NCBI GenBank assembly: GCA_905221545.1
Contig: CAJNDO010000001.1
Span: 124,001-188,000, forward strand
Source of the DNA: a bacterium
Lineage (GTDB): Bacteria > Bacillota > Bacilli > Lactobacillales > Streptococcaceae
Reading direction: 5' to 3'
DNA: 64,000 bases
Shown: piece after piece, positions 39,519 through 49,661 of the stretch
Layout of the letters: every line of letters begins with the position of its first letter
Position numbering within the stretch: position 1 is the stretch's first letter
Notes under the pieces: model-generated
What the model saw: only the letters and a program-made list of their open reading frames with translations
The model's database searches: none
Told to the model about the DNA's origin: nothing
Position numbers and translations under genes: made by a program

Positions 39519-39552
39519 TAAAAAATTGGAGGAGATGTCCCCAACTCCTCCA
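39519..39552 (-). terminator. intercistronic terminator or attenuator after the binding-protein gene
   Basis: TGGAGGAG / CTCCTCCA with a 10-base loop is followed by AATTTTTT on the minus strand, directly after the binding-protein stop. It would give higher expression of the binding protein than of the permease and ATPase. Confidence 0.75.
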
Positions 39553-39559
39553 TTGTAGA

Positions 39560-40555
39560 TTATTCAATCACTTGTCCTGCTTCTTTTAGAACAGATTCAG
39601 GAATAGTAATACCTAACTCTTGTGCCAATTTTTTGTTGATCACTGATTTACCAGTTGAAAAGACATTGACTGGAGTATCAGCTGGTTTTGCACCTTTCAA
39701 AACTTGCGCAATCATTTTACCAGTTGCCACACCAAGATCATGTTGGTCAACTACAACTGATGCCAAACCACCTGCTTCTACCATGGCAGTTGCACTTGGG
39801 TAGATTGGTTTTTTAGCTGATTGGTTGCTTGATACAACAGTAGAGAAGGCTGAAGCAATAGTGTTATCAATTGGAACCCAGATAGCATCGACCTTGCTAG
39901 TCATGACGTTAACTGTTGAAGCAATTTCGTTTGTTGAAGGAACCGCAAATGTTTCCACTGTCAAACCTGCTTTTTCAGCATAAGCTTTAAATTCTTCGAC
40001 CTGTGTTTTTGAATTGTCTTCGCTGCTTGAGTAAAGAGCTCCGATAGTTTTCACATTTGGTGTCAAAGCCTTGATGAGTTCAACTTGTTGTTGAGCTGGG
40101 TTGTGGTCAGATACCCCTGTAATATTTCCACCTGGTTTTTTCAAATCTTTAACCAAGTTAGCACCGATTGGGTCTGTAATAGCAGCCATGATAACAGGTA
40201 GGTCTTTTGTTGCACTAGCCAACCCTTGAGCAGCTGGTGTTGCAATACCAACAACCAAGTCATTACCGTTTGCAACCAACTGTTTACTCATTGTTGCAAC
40301 CTTACTTTGGTCACCTTCTGAGTTCATAAAGTCAATCTTCAACTGATCATCTTTATAACCTTCTTCTGCCAGTCCATCTTGAATCCCTTTATAAATCAAG
40401 TCAAGAGATGGATGGCTCACAAACTGAAGGACACCAACTTTGGCAACTTTCTTTTCGTTCTTAGTTTCTGGTTTATTCATTGAAGAGTAAATCAAGCTTC
40501 CTGCTACTAAGACTGCTAATGCAGCGATAATTCCAATTAAACGTTTATTTTTCAT
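39560..40555 (-). CDS. ABC transporter substrate-binding protein of the T-box-controlled importer
   Basis: Extracytoplasmic binding protein of 331 residues in the ABC_sub_bind (TrpX-like) family. It has an N-terminal hydrophobic anchor (LIGIIAALAVLVAGSLIYSS), then VAKVGVLQFVSHPSLDLIYKG and repeated alpha/beta halves (LPVIMAAITDPIGANLV, ASVVVDQHDLGVATGK). No lipobox Cys is present, so anchoring would be by the uncleaved N-terminal helix rather than by lipidation. It is the first gene after the T-box leader, with AAAAAGGAG before the ATG. Tryptophan as ligand is inferred from the T-box specifier. Confidence 0.85.
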   Translation of the reverse strand: MKNKRLIGIIAALAVLVAGSLIYSSMNKPETKNEKKVAKVGVLQFVSHPSLDLIYKGIQDGLAEEGYKDDQLKIDFMNSEGDQSKVATMSKQLVANGNDLVVGIATPAAQGLASATKDLPVIMAAITDPIGANLVKDLKKPGGNITGVSDHNPAQQQVELIKALTPNVKTIGALYSSSEDNSKTQVEEFKAYAEKAGLTVETFAVPSTNEIASTVNVMTSKVDAIWVPIDNTIASAFSTVVSSNQSAKKPIYPSATAMVEAGGLASVVVDQHDLGVATGKMIAQVLKGAKPADTPVNVFSTGKSVINKKLAQELGITIPESVLKEAGQVIE

Positions 40556-40642
40556 TCTATTTCTCCTTTTTAATTCCTTTAAACTACTTCACTTATCTGA
40601 ACAAGCGACGCCATCGTTTTCTTTCCATACTAACCTCCATCA

Positions 40643-40880
40643 AAAAAGTCCTCACACAAAAAACTTGTGTGAGGACGTCGATGCGCGGTACCACCTCAAT
40701 TATAGGGAATTTCCCTATCGCTCTGTCTCGCAATAACGAGATGCACTGTAAGGTGTGCTCACCGAATTTTTATGATTTCAAATTCTAAATAACATTCAGC
40801 CCAATTTTCATCATCACCACTTATCTGTTTTCAGCTACCACAGACTCTCTAAAAAGTTTGTATGATTACTTTTCTGAATG
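40643..40880 (-). promoter_or_regulatory. T-box riboswitch, probable tRNA-Trp specifier
   Basis: The minus-strand leader carries the canonical T-box AATTGAGGTGGTACCGCG (near 40683-40700). A terminator with stem GTCCTCACACAAG / CTTGTGTGAGGAC-type pairing and a T run (40645-40678) follows. In the Stem I region, GAAAATTGGGCTGAA contains TGG (40803-40801) where the specifier is expected, suggesting Trp; TTG or GGC in other frames are less likely. Uncharged tRNA would stabilise the antiterminator and turn on the ABC importer. Confidence 0.85.
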
Positions 40881-40885
40881 GTTAA

Positions 40886-40913
40886 ATTATATCATTTTTC
40901 AACTACTTGTCAA
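40886..40913 (-). promoter_or_regulatory. promoter of the T-box leader
   Basis: Consensus TTGACA (40913-40908), 16-base spacer, TATAAT (40891-40886) with TGA before it. This strong promoter suits control by attenuation. Confidence 0.85.
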
Positions 40914-40939
40914 GACTCTTTGAGAATTTTTTTGAAATA

Positions 40940-40973
40940 TTCAAAAACTTCCCCTATAGAAAAGAGGAAGTTT
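40940..40973 (-). terminator. ppc terminator
   Basis: AAACTTCC / GGAAGTTT stem on the minus strand followed by TTTGAATATT; it lies between the ppc stop and the T-box promoter. Confidence 0.6.
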
Positions 40974-40981
40974 GATGGGTA

Positions 40982-43678
40982 TCAGCCTGAATTACGCAAT
41001 CCTGTTGCAATTCCGTTGATGGTTGTATGGATTAATTTTTCTTGATCGCTTGATAATTCTCCACGACGTTGACGTTTAATCAACTCCAACTGGATATAGT
41101 TGAGGATATTAAAGTAAGGCATACGGTAATCCAAACTTGCTTTTAGATATGGATTTTCAGCCAAGAGTTCATCATAACCTTCGATAGCCAAGATAACTTC
41201 CTTGGTAACTTGCCATTCATTTAGAATAGTCTCATAGATTGCTTTTACTTGATCATCTTCACACAGTTTGGCATACTCAAAAGCAATGTTCATATTTGAT
41301 TTTGACAAGACCATGTCAACATTTGAAAGAAGTGACTGGAAGAAAGGCCAATTTTGGTACATATCTCGTAGAATAGCGATATTCTCTGGATTTTTATCAA
41401 TAAATTCTTTGAAGCTTGATCCGACACCATACCAGCCAGGGAACATGACACGGCTTTGTGACCATGAGAAGACCCAAGGGATAGCACGCAAACCACCGAT
41501 TTCAGTAATCGTCTTACGAGCGGCTGGACGAGAACCAATATTAAAGCTTGAAATAGCCTTGATTGGACTTGACTCAAAGAAATAATCATAGAAATGGTCA
41601 TTACCAAAGACCAAATCACGGTAGATATCATAACTACGGTCCACTACCTGATCCATAATCGCTTCATAACGATTGGATGTATTGGTATCGCTCTTCTTCT
41701 GAGTAATCATACGGTTAATAGCTGCAGATACTAGCATTTCAAGGTTATAGTAGGCGGCATCTTTGTTACCGTATTTATTGCCAATTACTTCACCCTGCTC
41801 CGTCAAACGGATACGATCCTTGATAGACTTAAGCGGTTGAGATGTGATAGCTTCATAAGTTGGTCCACCACCACGACCAACAGTACCACCACGGCCATGG
41901 AAGAAGGTAACCTTAACGCCAAATTCATCTCCAATAGCAGTCAATTGTTGTTGAGCCTTGTAGAGGGTCCAACACGATGAAAGGTAACCACCATCTTTAT
42001 TACTGTCAGAGTAGCCAAGCATGATTTCTTGGTAGTTATTGCGCGAAGCAATCCATTTCTTAGCAAGGGCAAGAGAAAGGTATTCTCTCATAGTTTCTTC
42101 TGAGTGGTCCAAGTCCTCAATTGTTTCAAAGAGAGGAACGATTTGGACACGGGCTCTTTCTTTATCAACTAGCCCTACTTCTTTTAGCAAGATAGCCAAT
42201 TCCAGCATGTCTGATACGCTGGTTGCATGTGAAATGATAGTCTGACGAATAACATCATCACCCAACTTATCTTTCAAATTACGAGCAGCCTTAAAGATTG
42301 CTAATTCTTTTTCAAGTAACTCTGATTTTTCAACATGAGTAGCAGAAAGAATGCGTGGATCTTCTTCTAATTCTTTCAAGAGAAGCTGGCATTTTTCTTC
42401 TTCACTGAGTTCACTATAACGAGAATGAATTCCTGCTGATTTCAAAAGTTCTGCTACACAGGCCTCATGAACACTTGAATCTTGACGCATATCAATAGAT
42501 GCCAAATAGAAACCAAAAATTTCAACTGCCTGAATCAATTCAACAAAATCACCAGAAATTAGTGCTTCACCCTTGTTTTCCAAAAGGGAATCACGGATGG
42601 TAATTAAATCCTTATAAAAATCATTGGCTGTTTCATATCGAGCCCCAACTTCCTTATCCTCAATCAGATAGGCTTTTGTTGCTTGGATTTTTGATTGAAT
42701 ATCAAACAAGGCACGACGATACAGCTCTTTTTCACGATAAATCGAGTTATCCTTGGATTGACGAGCCATTTCTCTGACTTGCTTGCTGACATTAACAATA
42801 CTGGTTGAGAGGGAGAATTCACGATAAAGTTGGTAAATCTTTTCATCATAGTAGTTCATGATGACTTCACACTGGGTCATGGCAGATTGTTTCAAGGTAT
42901 CTGCTGTAACAAAGGGATTCCCATCACGGTCTCCACCAATCCACATTCCCATGGTAATTGGTTTAGGATGTTTCAACTCTAAGCCATGTTTTTTAGCCAG
43001 GCGCTTGTACTCAGCAGTCAAATGAGGAACAGCTTTCAAAAATGAACTATTGTAGTATTCCATAACATTCGTGATTTCATTGGTTACTTTCAATTTTTTT
43101 TCACGAATCATATCTGTCTGCATGATAATCTCAATGTAACGACGGAGATCATTATGCCATTTTTCCTTATTAATCAAGCCTAATTTCACATCACGGTACT
43201 TACGCAAAAGGGTATGGATATGGTTTGTCAAATCCAACATACTCTTACGTTGTACTTGTGTTGGATGGGCAGTCAAAACAGGGACAACATTCAAGTGTTC
43301 TAGAATTTCTACCGCATTTTCTTTTTCTGCAACCATTTTGATTGTTGCTGATAACTTACCAAGATAATCTTGATCGATATTATTTTGGTGATTGATTTCA
43401 TAGGCCAAATCCACGTCTTCTGAGATATTAATCAAGAGGGGCAAGATAGAGAAATAGCGTGAAATATAAGCCATTTCATCATTTGTCAGGCTAGTAACCA
43501 ATTGGTTCAAGCCTTGATAATCTTCTTGAGTTGACAATTCTTTCAACTGCATGATTTTTTCAAAAGTTTCTGGAGCAAGCATATTTTTAGTGATATCTTC
43601 TAACAATTCTGTTAAAATCAATACTTCTTCTTGCACGACAGCTTTATTACTATAGTTTTCTAATTTTTGAAGAGACAT
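40982..43678 (-). CDS. ppc: phosphoenolpyruvate carboxylase
   Basis: Carboxylates phosphoenolpyruvate to oxaloacetate, supplying aspartate and other C4 precursors in organisms with an incomplete TCA cycle. The 898 residues contain the catalytic His motif [18 protein letters not shown], the catalytic loop [14 protein letters not shown] and GSRPAARK. The C-terminal end is GLRNSG rather than the enteric QNTG. Length is typical for streptococci. It has its own terminator and lies 24 bases downstream of ftsW on the same strand, so the two may be co-transcribed. Confidence 0.97.
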   Translation of the reverse strand: MSLQKLENYSNKAVVQEEVLILTELLEDITKNMLAPETFEKIMQLKELSTQEDYQGLNQLVTSLTNDEMAYISRYFSILPLLINISEDVDLAYEINHQNNIDQDYLGKLSATIKMVAEKENAVEILEHLNVVPVLTAHPTQVQRKSMLDLTNHIHTLLRKYRDVKLGLINKEKWHNDLRRYIEIIMQTDMIREKKLKVTNEITNVMEYYNSSFLKAVPHLTAEYKRLAKKHGLELKHPKPITMGMWIGGDRDGNPFVTADTLKQSAMTQCEVIMNYYDEKIYQLYREFSLSTSIVNVSKQVREMARQSKDNSIYREKELYRRALFDIQSKIQATKAYLIEDKEVGARYETANDFYKDLITIRDSLLENKGEALISGDFVELIQAVEIFGFYLASIDMRQDSSVHEACVAELLKSAGIHSRYSELSEEEKCQLLLKELEEDPRILSATHVEKSELLEKELAIFKAARNLKDKLGDDVIRQTIISHATSVSDMLELAILLKEVGLVDKERARVQIVPLFETIEDLDHSEETMREYLSLALAKKWIASRNNYQEIMLGYSDSNKDGGYLSSCWTLYKAQQQLTAIGDEFGVKVTFFHGRGGTVGRGGGPTYEAITSQPLKSIKDRIRLTEQGEVIGNKYGNKDAAYYNLEMLVSAAINRMITQKKSDTNTSNRYEAIMDQVVDRSYDIYRDLVFGNDHFYDYFFESSPIKAISSFNIGSRPAARKTITEIGGLRAIPWVFSWSQSRVMFPGWYGVGSSFKEFIDKNPENIAILRDMYQNWPFFQSLLSNVDMVLSKSNMNIAFEYAKLCEDDQVKAIYETILNEWQVTKEVILAIEGYDELLAENPYLKASLDYRMPYFNILNYIQLELIKRQRRGELSSDQEKLIHTTINGIATGLRNSG

Positions 43679-43702
43679 AGGTAATCCTTTCCACTATCAG
43701 CT

Positions 43703-44926
43703 CTACATATAGTTTGATGAGCGAGCTTCTAACTCCTCATACAATTGAGCACGCTTTTCACTTGCATCAATATTTAAGACAAAGGCGATGGCTACAGACA
43801 AGACCAGAAGACTATTCCCTCCTTGCGATAAGAAAGGGAAGGTTACTCCTGTCGAAGGAATAATACCAGAAATTCCACCGATATTGACAAACACCTGGAT
43901 CAACATCATACCCCCAACCCCAATCGCCATCATGGAATTAAAGGGATTCTTAGCACGAATTCCTACTAGGATGATTCGTAAAATAAGGAAAAAGACAAGG
44001 GCTAAAATCAAGCTAGCTCCCACAAATCCAAATTCTTCGATGACAATTGAAAATACAAAATCTGTATGGGCCTCTGGTAAATAGCCACGTTTTTCAATTG
44101 AATTTCCTAAACCTAGACCAAACCAACCACCATTCACCATAGCAAAGTAGGAATTTGCGAGTTGGTGGCCTGCTCCTGCCAAATCGGCAAAGGGATTAAA
44201 GTAGGCACTGAAACGCTTGGCCACATAACCAAATACTGGAATTTTTGAAAATTTATCAACCCCTATAAAAGAAATCAGTGATAAGGATAGGGCAGAAACT
44301 CCCACCAAAATTCCCAAAAAGGCAATAAACCATCTATAAGCGATACCACTAATCGTATACATAATCAAGGCAACCAAAGCTAAAATAGAAGCATTCCCCA
44401 AATCTGGGAAAATAGCAAGGCTCCCAATCAGTACAAATAGAACAAAGCGCCAGTCATTAAACGCACGAGGAAGCCACTGATTCTGTGTCAACACTTGAAA
44501 ATCATAAATAGCTATATCCTCTTGTTGTTTGGAAAATTTATTTGCTAGATACCAAATAATAATAATTTTCAAATATTCAGCTGGCTGAATGGTCAAAGGT
44601 CCTACAGAAATCCAGCCATAGGCTCCATTGACAGGAATACCAATCAAACGAGCCAAAGCTAAGAGAATCAGCTCAACAAACATAACAATAAATAAAAGAC
44701 GTTCATTTCTTAAAAAATTCAGTCTCAACTTATATATCAAGGCAATCAGTATCAAACTAAATATCCAAAATAGTCCCTGACTTCGGACCAATTGCAGTGC
44801 ACTTTGGCCTTCTTGAATTAAAATAGCACTGGTTGTCGAATAAACCACAATCAAGCCCAAAATAGATAAAAGTAAGTAAGGAACTAGAATAGAATAATTT
44901 AATAGGTGCCTTTTACTAATCTTCAT
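43703..44926 (-). CDS. ftsW: FtsW-type SEDS peptidoglycan polymerase
   Basis: Polytopic membrane protein of 407 residues with about ten hydrophobic segments. It is a septal peptidoglycan glycosyltransferase that works with PBP2x. Motifs include PAEYLKIIIIWYLA, PDLGNASIL, the extracellular loop GGWFGLGLGNSIEKRGYLPEAHTDFVFSI (split here as family motif around LPEAHTDFVF), and GGISGIIPSTGVTFPFLSQGG. It could be RodA, but the position beside ppc and the pneumococcal ftsW order favour FtsW. The start follows a TTGGTGATACT leader and the promoter near 45000. Confidence 0.9.
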   Translation of the reverse strand: MKISKRHLLNYSILVPYLLLSILGLIVVYSTTSAILIQEGQSALQLVRSQGLFWIFSLILIALIYKLRLNFLRNERLLFIVMFVELILLALARLIGIPVNGAYGWISVGPLTIQPAEYLKIIIIWYLANKFSKQQEDIAIYDFQVLTQNQWLPRAFNDWRFVLFVLIGSLAIFPDLGNASILALVALIMYTISGIAYRWFIAFLGILVGVSALSLSLISFIGVDKFSKIPVFGYVAKRFSAYFNPFADLAGAGHQLANSYFAMVNGGWFGLGLGNSIEKRGYLPEAHTDFVFSIVIEEFGFVGASLILALVFFLILRIILVGIRAKNPFNSMMAIGVGGMMLIQVFVNIGGISGIIPSTGVTFPFLSQGGNSLLVLSVAIAFVLNIDASEKRAQLYEELEARSSNYM

Positions 44927-44996
44927 AGTATCACCAATCTAATGAGAACAACACAATTGCTTCCCAAATTCCGTTTGTTTTCTAGTTTTGATTGCT

Positions 44997-45005
44997 ATTA
45001 TACCA
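44997..45005 (-). promoter_or_regulatory. ftsW promoter, extended -10
   Basis: TGGTATAAT on the minus strand, about 70 bases before the ftsW ATG. Confidence 0.65.
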
Positions 45006-45057
45006 TTTTTCCCGAAAGAAAAAAACTCTTATCCATCAGATAGACCATTTTTGTCAT

Positions 45058-45083
45058 AAGAAAAAGAGCACTTGGCCCTTTTC
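45058..45083 (-). terminator. prsA terminator
   Basis: AAAAGGGC / GCTCTTTT stem followed by TTTCTTATG on the minus strand. The pairing is imperfect and only moderately strong. Confidence 0.6.
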
Positions 45084-45087
45084 TGTT

Positions 45088-46026
45088 TTATTCTTTTGAT
45101 GAACTACTTGAGCTTGAATCTCCGCCACCAATATATTGGGTGAAGATATTTTGGAAGGCTTGATCTTTAACCTTGATATTAGCTGCTTGCAATTCTTTTC
45201 CGATAATGCTTTGAACAAATGTTGAATCATTTTGTTTTTGAGTCAAGATAACAGTTTTTAATTTTTCTTTGTAGTCATCAAGATTAGATGATTTTTCTGT
45301 TTTCTTAGTGAGTTTTACAATGTAATATTGGCTGCTGTAGGCTTGTGTACCAGCGGCTGTAATCACATCAGAAACGCCGTTTACATCTAGAGCAAATGCC
45401 GCTTTCTTAACTTGTTCTGGCACTTCTGTTGAAGCAGAATCAAAGGTGATTTCTCCACCGTTCGCTTTGGTTTTCTCATCAGTTGAGTTATCTTTAGCTA
45501 ATTGAGCAAAGTCAGCATCGCTAGCTTTTGCTTTTTCAAGAATTTCTTTAGCCTTGTCTTCATTGTCCAAACGGATGATTTGAGCTGTTACATCTGGAGT
45601 GTACTCGTCAAAGGCTTTCTTATAGGCATCATCTGTCAATTCAGCTTCTGCTGCTTTCTTAACTGCCAACTCAACTAATTTACTTGTACGAATTTGAGCT
45701 TTACGTGTTTCAAGAGTCATGCCTGCTTGTGACAAGACACGTTGGTAGTTTTCACCATATTGTTTCTCTTCTTCGGCAATCGTGTCATTGACTTCTTTGT
45801 CATCTACTTCTGAACCGTATTGTTTCTCAAATACTTTTTGGATGGTCAAGTTCAACAAAACTTGTTGGGCTGAAGGGTTGCTTTTTACTTGCTCATAAAA
45901 TTGATGTTCTGTGATGACATCCCCCTTCATGCTGATAAGGTCTGCTCCTTCTGAACCTTTCGAACAAGCTGCTAAAGTTGCTACTGATAATAATGTAATG
46001 GCACCTGCCAATAGTTTTTTCTTCAT
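45088..46026 (-). CDS. prsA: PrsA foldase lipoprotein (parvulin-type PPIase)
   Basis: Membrane-anchored lipoprotein that helps secreted proteins fold outside the membrane. The 312 residues start with a signal peptide and lipobox (LSVATLAAC, lipidated Cys at 21). An N-terminal chaperone region follows, then a parvulin domain (VTAQIIRLDNEDKAKEILEK, DFAQLAKDNS, GGEITFDSAS, SQYYIVKLTKK). The tail is GGGDSSSSSSSKE. It is the last gene in the coiA-pepF-methyltransferase-prsA series, 66 bases after the methyltransferase stop. It is followed by its own hairpin. Confidence 0.95.
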   Translation of the reverse strand: MKKKLLAGAITLLSVATLAACSKGSEGADLISMKGDVITEHQFYEQVKSNPSAQQVLLNLTIQKVFEKQYGSEVDDKEVNDTIAEEEKQYGENYQRVLSQAGMTLETRKAQIRTSKLVELAVKKAAEAELTDDAYKKAFDEYTPDVTAQIIRLDNEDKAKEILEKAKASDADFAQLAKDNSTDEKTKANGGEITFDSASTEVPEQVKKAAFALDVNGVSDVITAAGTQAYSSQYYIVKLTKKTEKSSNLDDYKEKLKTVILTQKQNDSTFVQSIIGKELQAANIKVKDQAFQNIFTQYIGGGDSSSSSSSKE

Positions 46027-46092
46027 GTCTACTCCTTTGAGATAAGTGTTACCCTATCTATTTTACTATATTTTCTTAAATTTTTCTGAAAA

Positions 46093-46806
46093 TCATTCGC
46101 TGTTAGGCAATTGAACATCTGCTACATTTTTACGAAGCATGAGAATGCCATCCCCCAGAGGGACTAATGTTGCGGTGAGTCCTGGATTGTCTAAGGTTGC
46201 ATCAAATAGCCTTTGAAGTCCTCTGTAAATAGTTCGCTGACCACGACGGACTTCCATAATATCCTTGGCAACATCACCACCTTGGAAAATATCATCCAAG
46301 ACAACCACACCACCAACTTCCAAATGTTTGAGAATTTCTGGTAGAAAGACGATGTATTTAGACTTTGCAGAATCCATAAAAACAAAATCATAGGACTCTG
46401 TCAAGGTAGATAAGACATCTACCGCATCTCCTTCTAGGAGAGTAATTTGCTTGCGACTGTCAAACTGGGCAAAATTTTCCTTGGCAAAACCAATCATCTC
46501 TGGATTTCGGTCAATGGTTGTAATCTTGGCATTTGGTGCATGTTCTGCCATTAAAAGAGCGGAAAAACCGATAGCTGTCCCAATTTCCAAAATGTTTCTA
46601 GGTTGTATGGTTTCCATGAGAAAACGGAAATAAGCAACCGTTTCATGGGGAATGATGGGAATATTTTCCTTGCGAGCAAAATCTTCCAATTCTTTCAAAG
46701 AGCCTGTAACTTGCTTTTGACGCTGGCGCATCAAGTCTACAATTTCTTCTTTGACGACAGGACGACGCATGTTATGGTTGGCATTTTTACTATACGATTC
46801 AACCAT
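46093..46806 (-). CDS. SAM-dependent O-methyltransferase
   Basis: Cytoplasmic class I methyltransferase of about 237 residues (family methyltransferase_3, like catechol/caffeoyl-CoA O-methyltransferases). It has the SAM-binding NILEIGTAIGFSALLMA and ITTIDRNPEMIG, GDAVDVL, and the metal/catalytic region FVFMDSAKSKYIVFLP and VVLDDIFQGG. The substrate is unknown. The ATG at 46806 lies 1 base before the end of the pepF stop, so translation is coupled. The longer frame to 46848 would overlap pepF and lacks a ribosome site. Confidence 0.9.
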   Translation of the reverse strand: MVESYSKNANHNMRRPVVKEEIVDLMRQRQKQVTGSLKELEDFARKENIPIIPHETVAYFRFLMETIQPRNILEIGTAIGFSALLMAEHAPNAKITTIDRNPEMIGFAKENFAQFDSRKQITLLEGDAVDVLSTLTESYDFVFMDSAKSKYIVFLPEILKHLEVGGVVVLDDIFQGGDVAKDIMEVRRGQRTIYRGLQRLFDATLDNPGLTATLVPLGDGILMLRKNVADVQLPNSE

Positions 46807-46807
46807 T

Positions 46808-48610
46808 TTATGCCAATCCCAATTTTTCAACAAGGGCTTCAAACTCATTTAAACGGCGTTCAAAGACTGCAAAGGCATCGTTGAGGTAGTCTTCCTTCTC
46901 CATATCAACACCAGCTTTTCTCATGACATTGAGTGGATAGTCAGACTTACCTGCCTTGAGGTAATCGATATAGCGGTCACGGTCTTCTTGACTACCATGG
47001 ACAATTTTTTCAGCCAAGGCTGAGGCTGCTGCAAAGCCTGTTGAATATTGATATACATAGTAGTTATAGTAGAAATGTGGAATGCGTGCCCACTCGTATT
47101 GGATTTCAGGATTGTCTTCCTTACTCAAACCATAATACTCCTGGTTCAAATCTGCGTAGAGTTTATTTAGGAAATCGCTAGTCAAAACTTCTCCATTTTG
47201 GTCTGCTTGGTGAATCGCGTGTTCAAACTCAGCAAATTGAGTTTGGCGGAAAACTGTTCCACGGAAACCGTCTAGGAAGTTATTGAGAATAGCAAAGCGT
47301 GTTGCATCGTCTTCCACTTCTTCCAACAATTTCTCCGTCAAGATATTCTCATTGGTAGTTGAGGCAATCTCAGCCAAGAAGATAGAATAATCTCCGTAAA
47401 CATAAGGCTGCGTTTCACGAGTATAACTTGAGTGCATACTGTGACCTGTTTCATGGACAAGGGTAAAGAGATTATCTAGATTGTCCTGCCAGTTAAGGAG
47501 CATAAAGGCATTAGTATCGTAAGAACCTCCAGAGTAGGCACCTGAACGCTTGCCTTGATTTTCGTAAACATCAATCCAACGCTCGCTAAAGGCACGTTTA
47601 ACACGGCTCAAGTAATCCTCACCCAAGACTGCTAAGGCCTCTTCTGCCTTTTTTAAGGCTTCTTCATAAGTAAAACTGTATTCAACAGATGAAAGCGGTG
47701 TGTAGACATCGTACATCTTAAGGTCTGAAATTCCCAAGATTTTTGAACGAAGGTTAAGATAGCGATGCAAGAGTGGCAAATGCTTGCGAACTGCTGCTAC
47801 CAAATTGTCATAAACACTCTCTGGAACAAAATTCGCTGCTAGGGCTGCATGACGAGCACTCTTGTAGTTACGAACCTTGGCACGGTAGTTTTGCACCTTA
47901 ACATTGGTTTGCAAGGTTTTGGCATAGGTATGTTGGAATTGTTCATAAGTCGCATAAAGGGCTTGATAAGCACCACGGCGAACCTCACGATTTTTAGATT
48001 CCATCAAACGTGTGTAAGTCCCATGAGAGAGCTGAACTTCCTTACCATCATCGTCGAGAACATAAGGGAACACAATATCCGCATTGTCCAAGATAGCGAA
48101 GGTTTCACTCGCCGAACCAAAGATTTCTCCAGCTCCAGCCAATAATTCTTCTTCACGTTGTGATAAAACGTGGTCTTTTCCTTGTAAAAGTTTGTCAAAA
48201 TAGTGTTGATAAACCTGCAATTTTGGTTGAGCCTCTAAAAAGTCAGCATACTGCTTTTCACTAATTTCCATAAATTCAGGCTCATAGAATGAAAAGGCTT
48301 GGTCCAGCTGGCTGTATAGAGTCATTGCCTTGGCATAGTACTCTTGATACTTAGCTTCACGTGTGTCCTGGTCATTTTTCATATGAGCATAAACGTAAAG
48401 CTTCTCCATTTGGCGTTCCATCTCAAGAGAAAATTCAGTAATTTCGAGTAGGCTATCCTCACTATCCAAGAGATGGCCTTCATACTGGGCTACTGTCTCC
48501 AATTGTTCTGTTAACTCTTTTAAGGCTTCTTCCCAAGCCTGGTCAGTTGGGTAAATCGTTGATAGATCCCATGTATCTTTTTCATTTATTTCATGTCTTT
48601 GTAATACCAT
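46808..48610 (-). CDS. pepF: oligoendopeptidase F
   Basis: Zinc metallopeptidase (M3 family) that cleaves peptides of medium size in the cytoplasm. The 600 residues carry HETGH (in [12 protein letters not shown]) with the downstream Glu region [12 protein letters not shown], the M3 zinc site. The N-terminus [21 protein letters not shown] is typical of streptococcal PepF (also called PepB). It follows coiA by 18 bases with GGAGG in that gap, so it may be induced during competence through readthrough. The stop is next to the methyltransferase start. Confidence 0.95.
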   Translation of the reverse strand: MVLQRHEINEKDTWDLSTIYPTDQAWEEALKELTEQLETVAQYEGHLLDSEDSLLEITEFSLEMERQMEKLYVYAHMKNDQDTREAKYQEYYAKAMTLYSQLDQAFSFYEPEFMEISEKQYADFLEAQPKLQVYQHYFDKLLQGKDHVLSQREEELLAGAGEIFGSASETFAILDNADIVFPYVLDDDGKEVQLSHGTYTRLMESKNREVRRGAYQALYATYEQFQHTYAKTLQTNVKVQNYRAKVRNYKSARHAALAANFVPESVYDNLVAAVRKHLPLLHRYLNLRSKILGISDLKMYDVYTPLSSVEYSFTYEEALKKAEEALAVLGEDYLSRVKRAFSERWIDVYENQGKRSGAYSGGSYDTNAFMLLNWQDNLDNLFTLVHETGHSMHSSYTRETQPYVYGDYSIFLAEIASTTNENILTEKLLEEVEDDATRFAILNNFLDGFRGTVFRQTQFAEFEHAIHQADQNGEVLTSDFLNKLYADLNQEYYGLSKEDNPEIQYEWARIPHFYYNYYVYQYSTGFAAASALAEKIVHGSQEDRDRYIDYLKAGKSDYPLNVMRKAGVDMEKEDYLNDAFAVFERRLNEFEALVEKLGLA

Positions 48611-48628
48611 TAGATTCCTCCATCCTTT

Positions 48629-49582
48629 CTATTCTACCATATTTTTCAAGAAATATTGCTGATAAAAGGCTGGTGGATAAAGCTTTTGCCAATCATTTTG
48701 AGGATTTTCTTGATAATAGGTATAAAAGTGCTGATAATAGCTACTCAAGTCTTGTTCAATCTGGAAAAATTTGCCCACTAGTGGTCGAATTTGTGGATAC
48801 CATTCTTTTAGTCCATAAGTCAGGAGATTTTCTCCCTTTTGATAGGCTTCTGCTTGTTCTTTCATCCAAAAGGGATTTTGATAGTACAGTTGTTGCCGGA
48901 TATAGCGACAGATGTCCTTGTCCTGAGAAACTGTAAAATGAGATATTTTTTGTTTCTTATAGGGGAAACGCAATATTTCCAGTAAACTAGCTTGGCCATA
49001 GGGAAATTCCTTGATTTGATAATGGAGTTTCCCGCGGAGGTCTTGGTGAATCAGGTATTTGAGCCTTAAAAGCTGTTTTTCCTTGTCTAATTCCCAAACA
49101 TAAAAGCCCATGTTGTGACTGAAATAGAGAAACCCTTCTTGCAGACGAGTCAAGCGGTCTTTGAGCCACAGTTTTTGACCCAGCAACCACAGTACTTGGT
49201 AACCCTGACTACGATATCCATCACTGCGCTCTTTAAGAACTTTTTGAGTCAAAGGACTACACTGAACTTCTAGAGCTAAATTGCCATTTACAAACACATC
49301 CGCAATCTGTTTAAGCTCTGGAAGGGGGTATTCTAATTGAACCTCTGTCTCTTTTTTCAACCAGTGATAAAGAACTTCCTTATTGACCAGGTGTTCTGGA
49401 CTTTCATTTTCAAAGGAATAATCACAGTCTTTTAAAGATTTATGGGCAAAATGCGTCCGTACACTTGAACCTTGACGCAAACGGAGCTGACCTCCACAAG
49501 CGGGGCAGGTATATGCTTGTTTCTCGAGCCTATCCTCTAACACATTTACCAGCTGTCCCCTAGCATCTCTCGCAACAAACAT
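48629..49582 (-). CDS. coiA: competence protein CoiA
   Basis: Late competence gene needed for processing of incoming single-stranded DNA during transformation, in the family sense a nuclease-fold protein. The 317 residues have an N-terminal zinc-ribbon-like CPACGGQLRLRQGS followed by HFAHKSL. A PD-(D/E)XK-like core (LEYPLPELKQIADVFVNGNLALEVQCSPLT) follows, with the catalytic residues in ADVFVN and LEVQCS. A cin-box (TACGAATA) 23 bases upstream marks ComX control, and AGGAGG precedes the ATG. It heads the coiA-pepF unit. Confidence 0.93.
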   Translation of the reverse strand: MFVARDARGQLVNVLEDRLEKQAYTCPACGGQLRLRQGSSVRTHFAHKSLKDCDYSFENESPEHLVNKEVLYHWLKKETEVQLEYPLPELKQIADVFVNGNLALEVQCSPLTQKVLKERSDGYRSQGYQVLWLLGQKLWLKDRLTRLQEGFLYFSHNMGFYVWELDKEKQLLRLKYLIHQDLRGKLHYQIKEFPYGQASLLEILRFPYKKQKISHFTVSQDKDICRYIRQQLYYQNPFWMKEQAEAYQKGENLLTYGLKEWYPQIRPLVGKFFQIEQDLSSYYQHFYTYYQENPQNDWQKLYPPAFYQQYFLKNMVE

Positions 49583-49604
49583 GATTTCCCTCCTTTTTCT
49601 ATAT

Positions 49605-49612
49605 TATTCGTA
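49605..49612 (-). promoter_or_regulatory. cin-box (ComX/SigX promoter) of coiA
   Basis: TACGAATA on the minus strand with a T-rich stretch before it, the late-competence promoter element. The expected start of RNA is a few bases downstream, before the coiA ribosome site. Confidence 0.9.
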
Positions 49613-49616
49613 AAAA

Positions 49617-49646
49617 AGAAAAAAGATCAGGAAAATTCCTAATCTT
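49617..49646 (-). terminator. hicB terminator
   Basis: AAGATTAGGAA-TT-TTCCTGATCTT hairpin followed by TTTTTCTTTTTT on the minus strand, running into the coiA cin-box. Confidence 0.85.
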
Positions 49647-49661
49647 AATCATTCTATAAAA

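Larger units (their letters stand above)
49605..49646 (-). repeat. direct repeat flanking hicAB, left copy (terminator plus cin-box)
   Basis: 42 bases containing hairpin AAGATTAGGAA / TTCCTGATCTT, T runs and TACGAATA. It matches 50323-50365 with two substitutions and one A-run indel. It is the hicB terminator and the coiA promoter. Confidence 0.9.

Noticed and set aside
39485..39553. Permease start at 39553
   Set aside because: The extra 23 codons coincide with a terminator hairpin and T run; a better start is at 39484.
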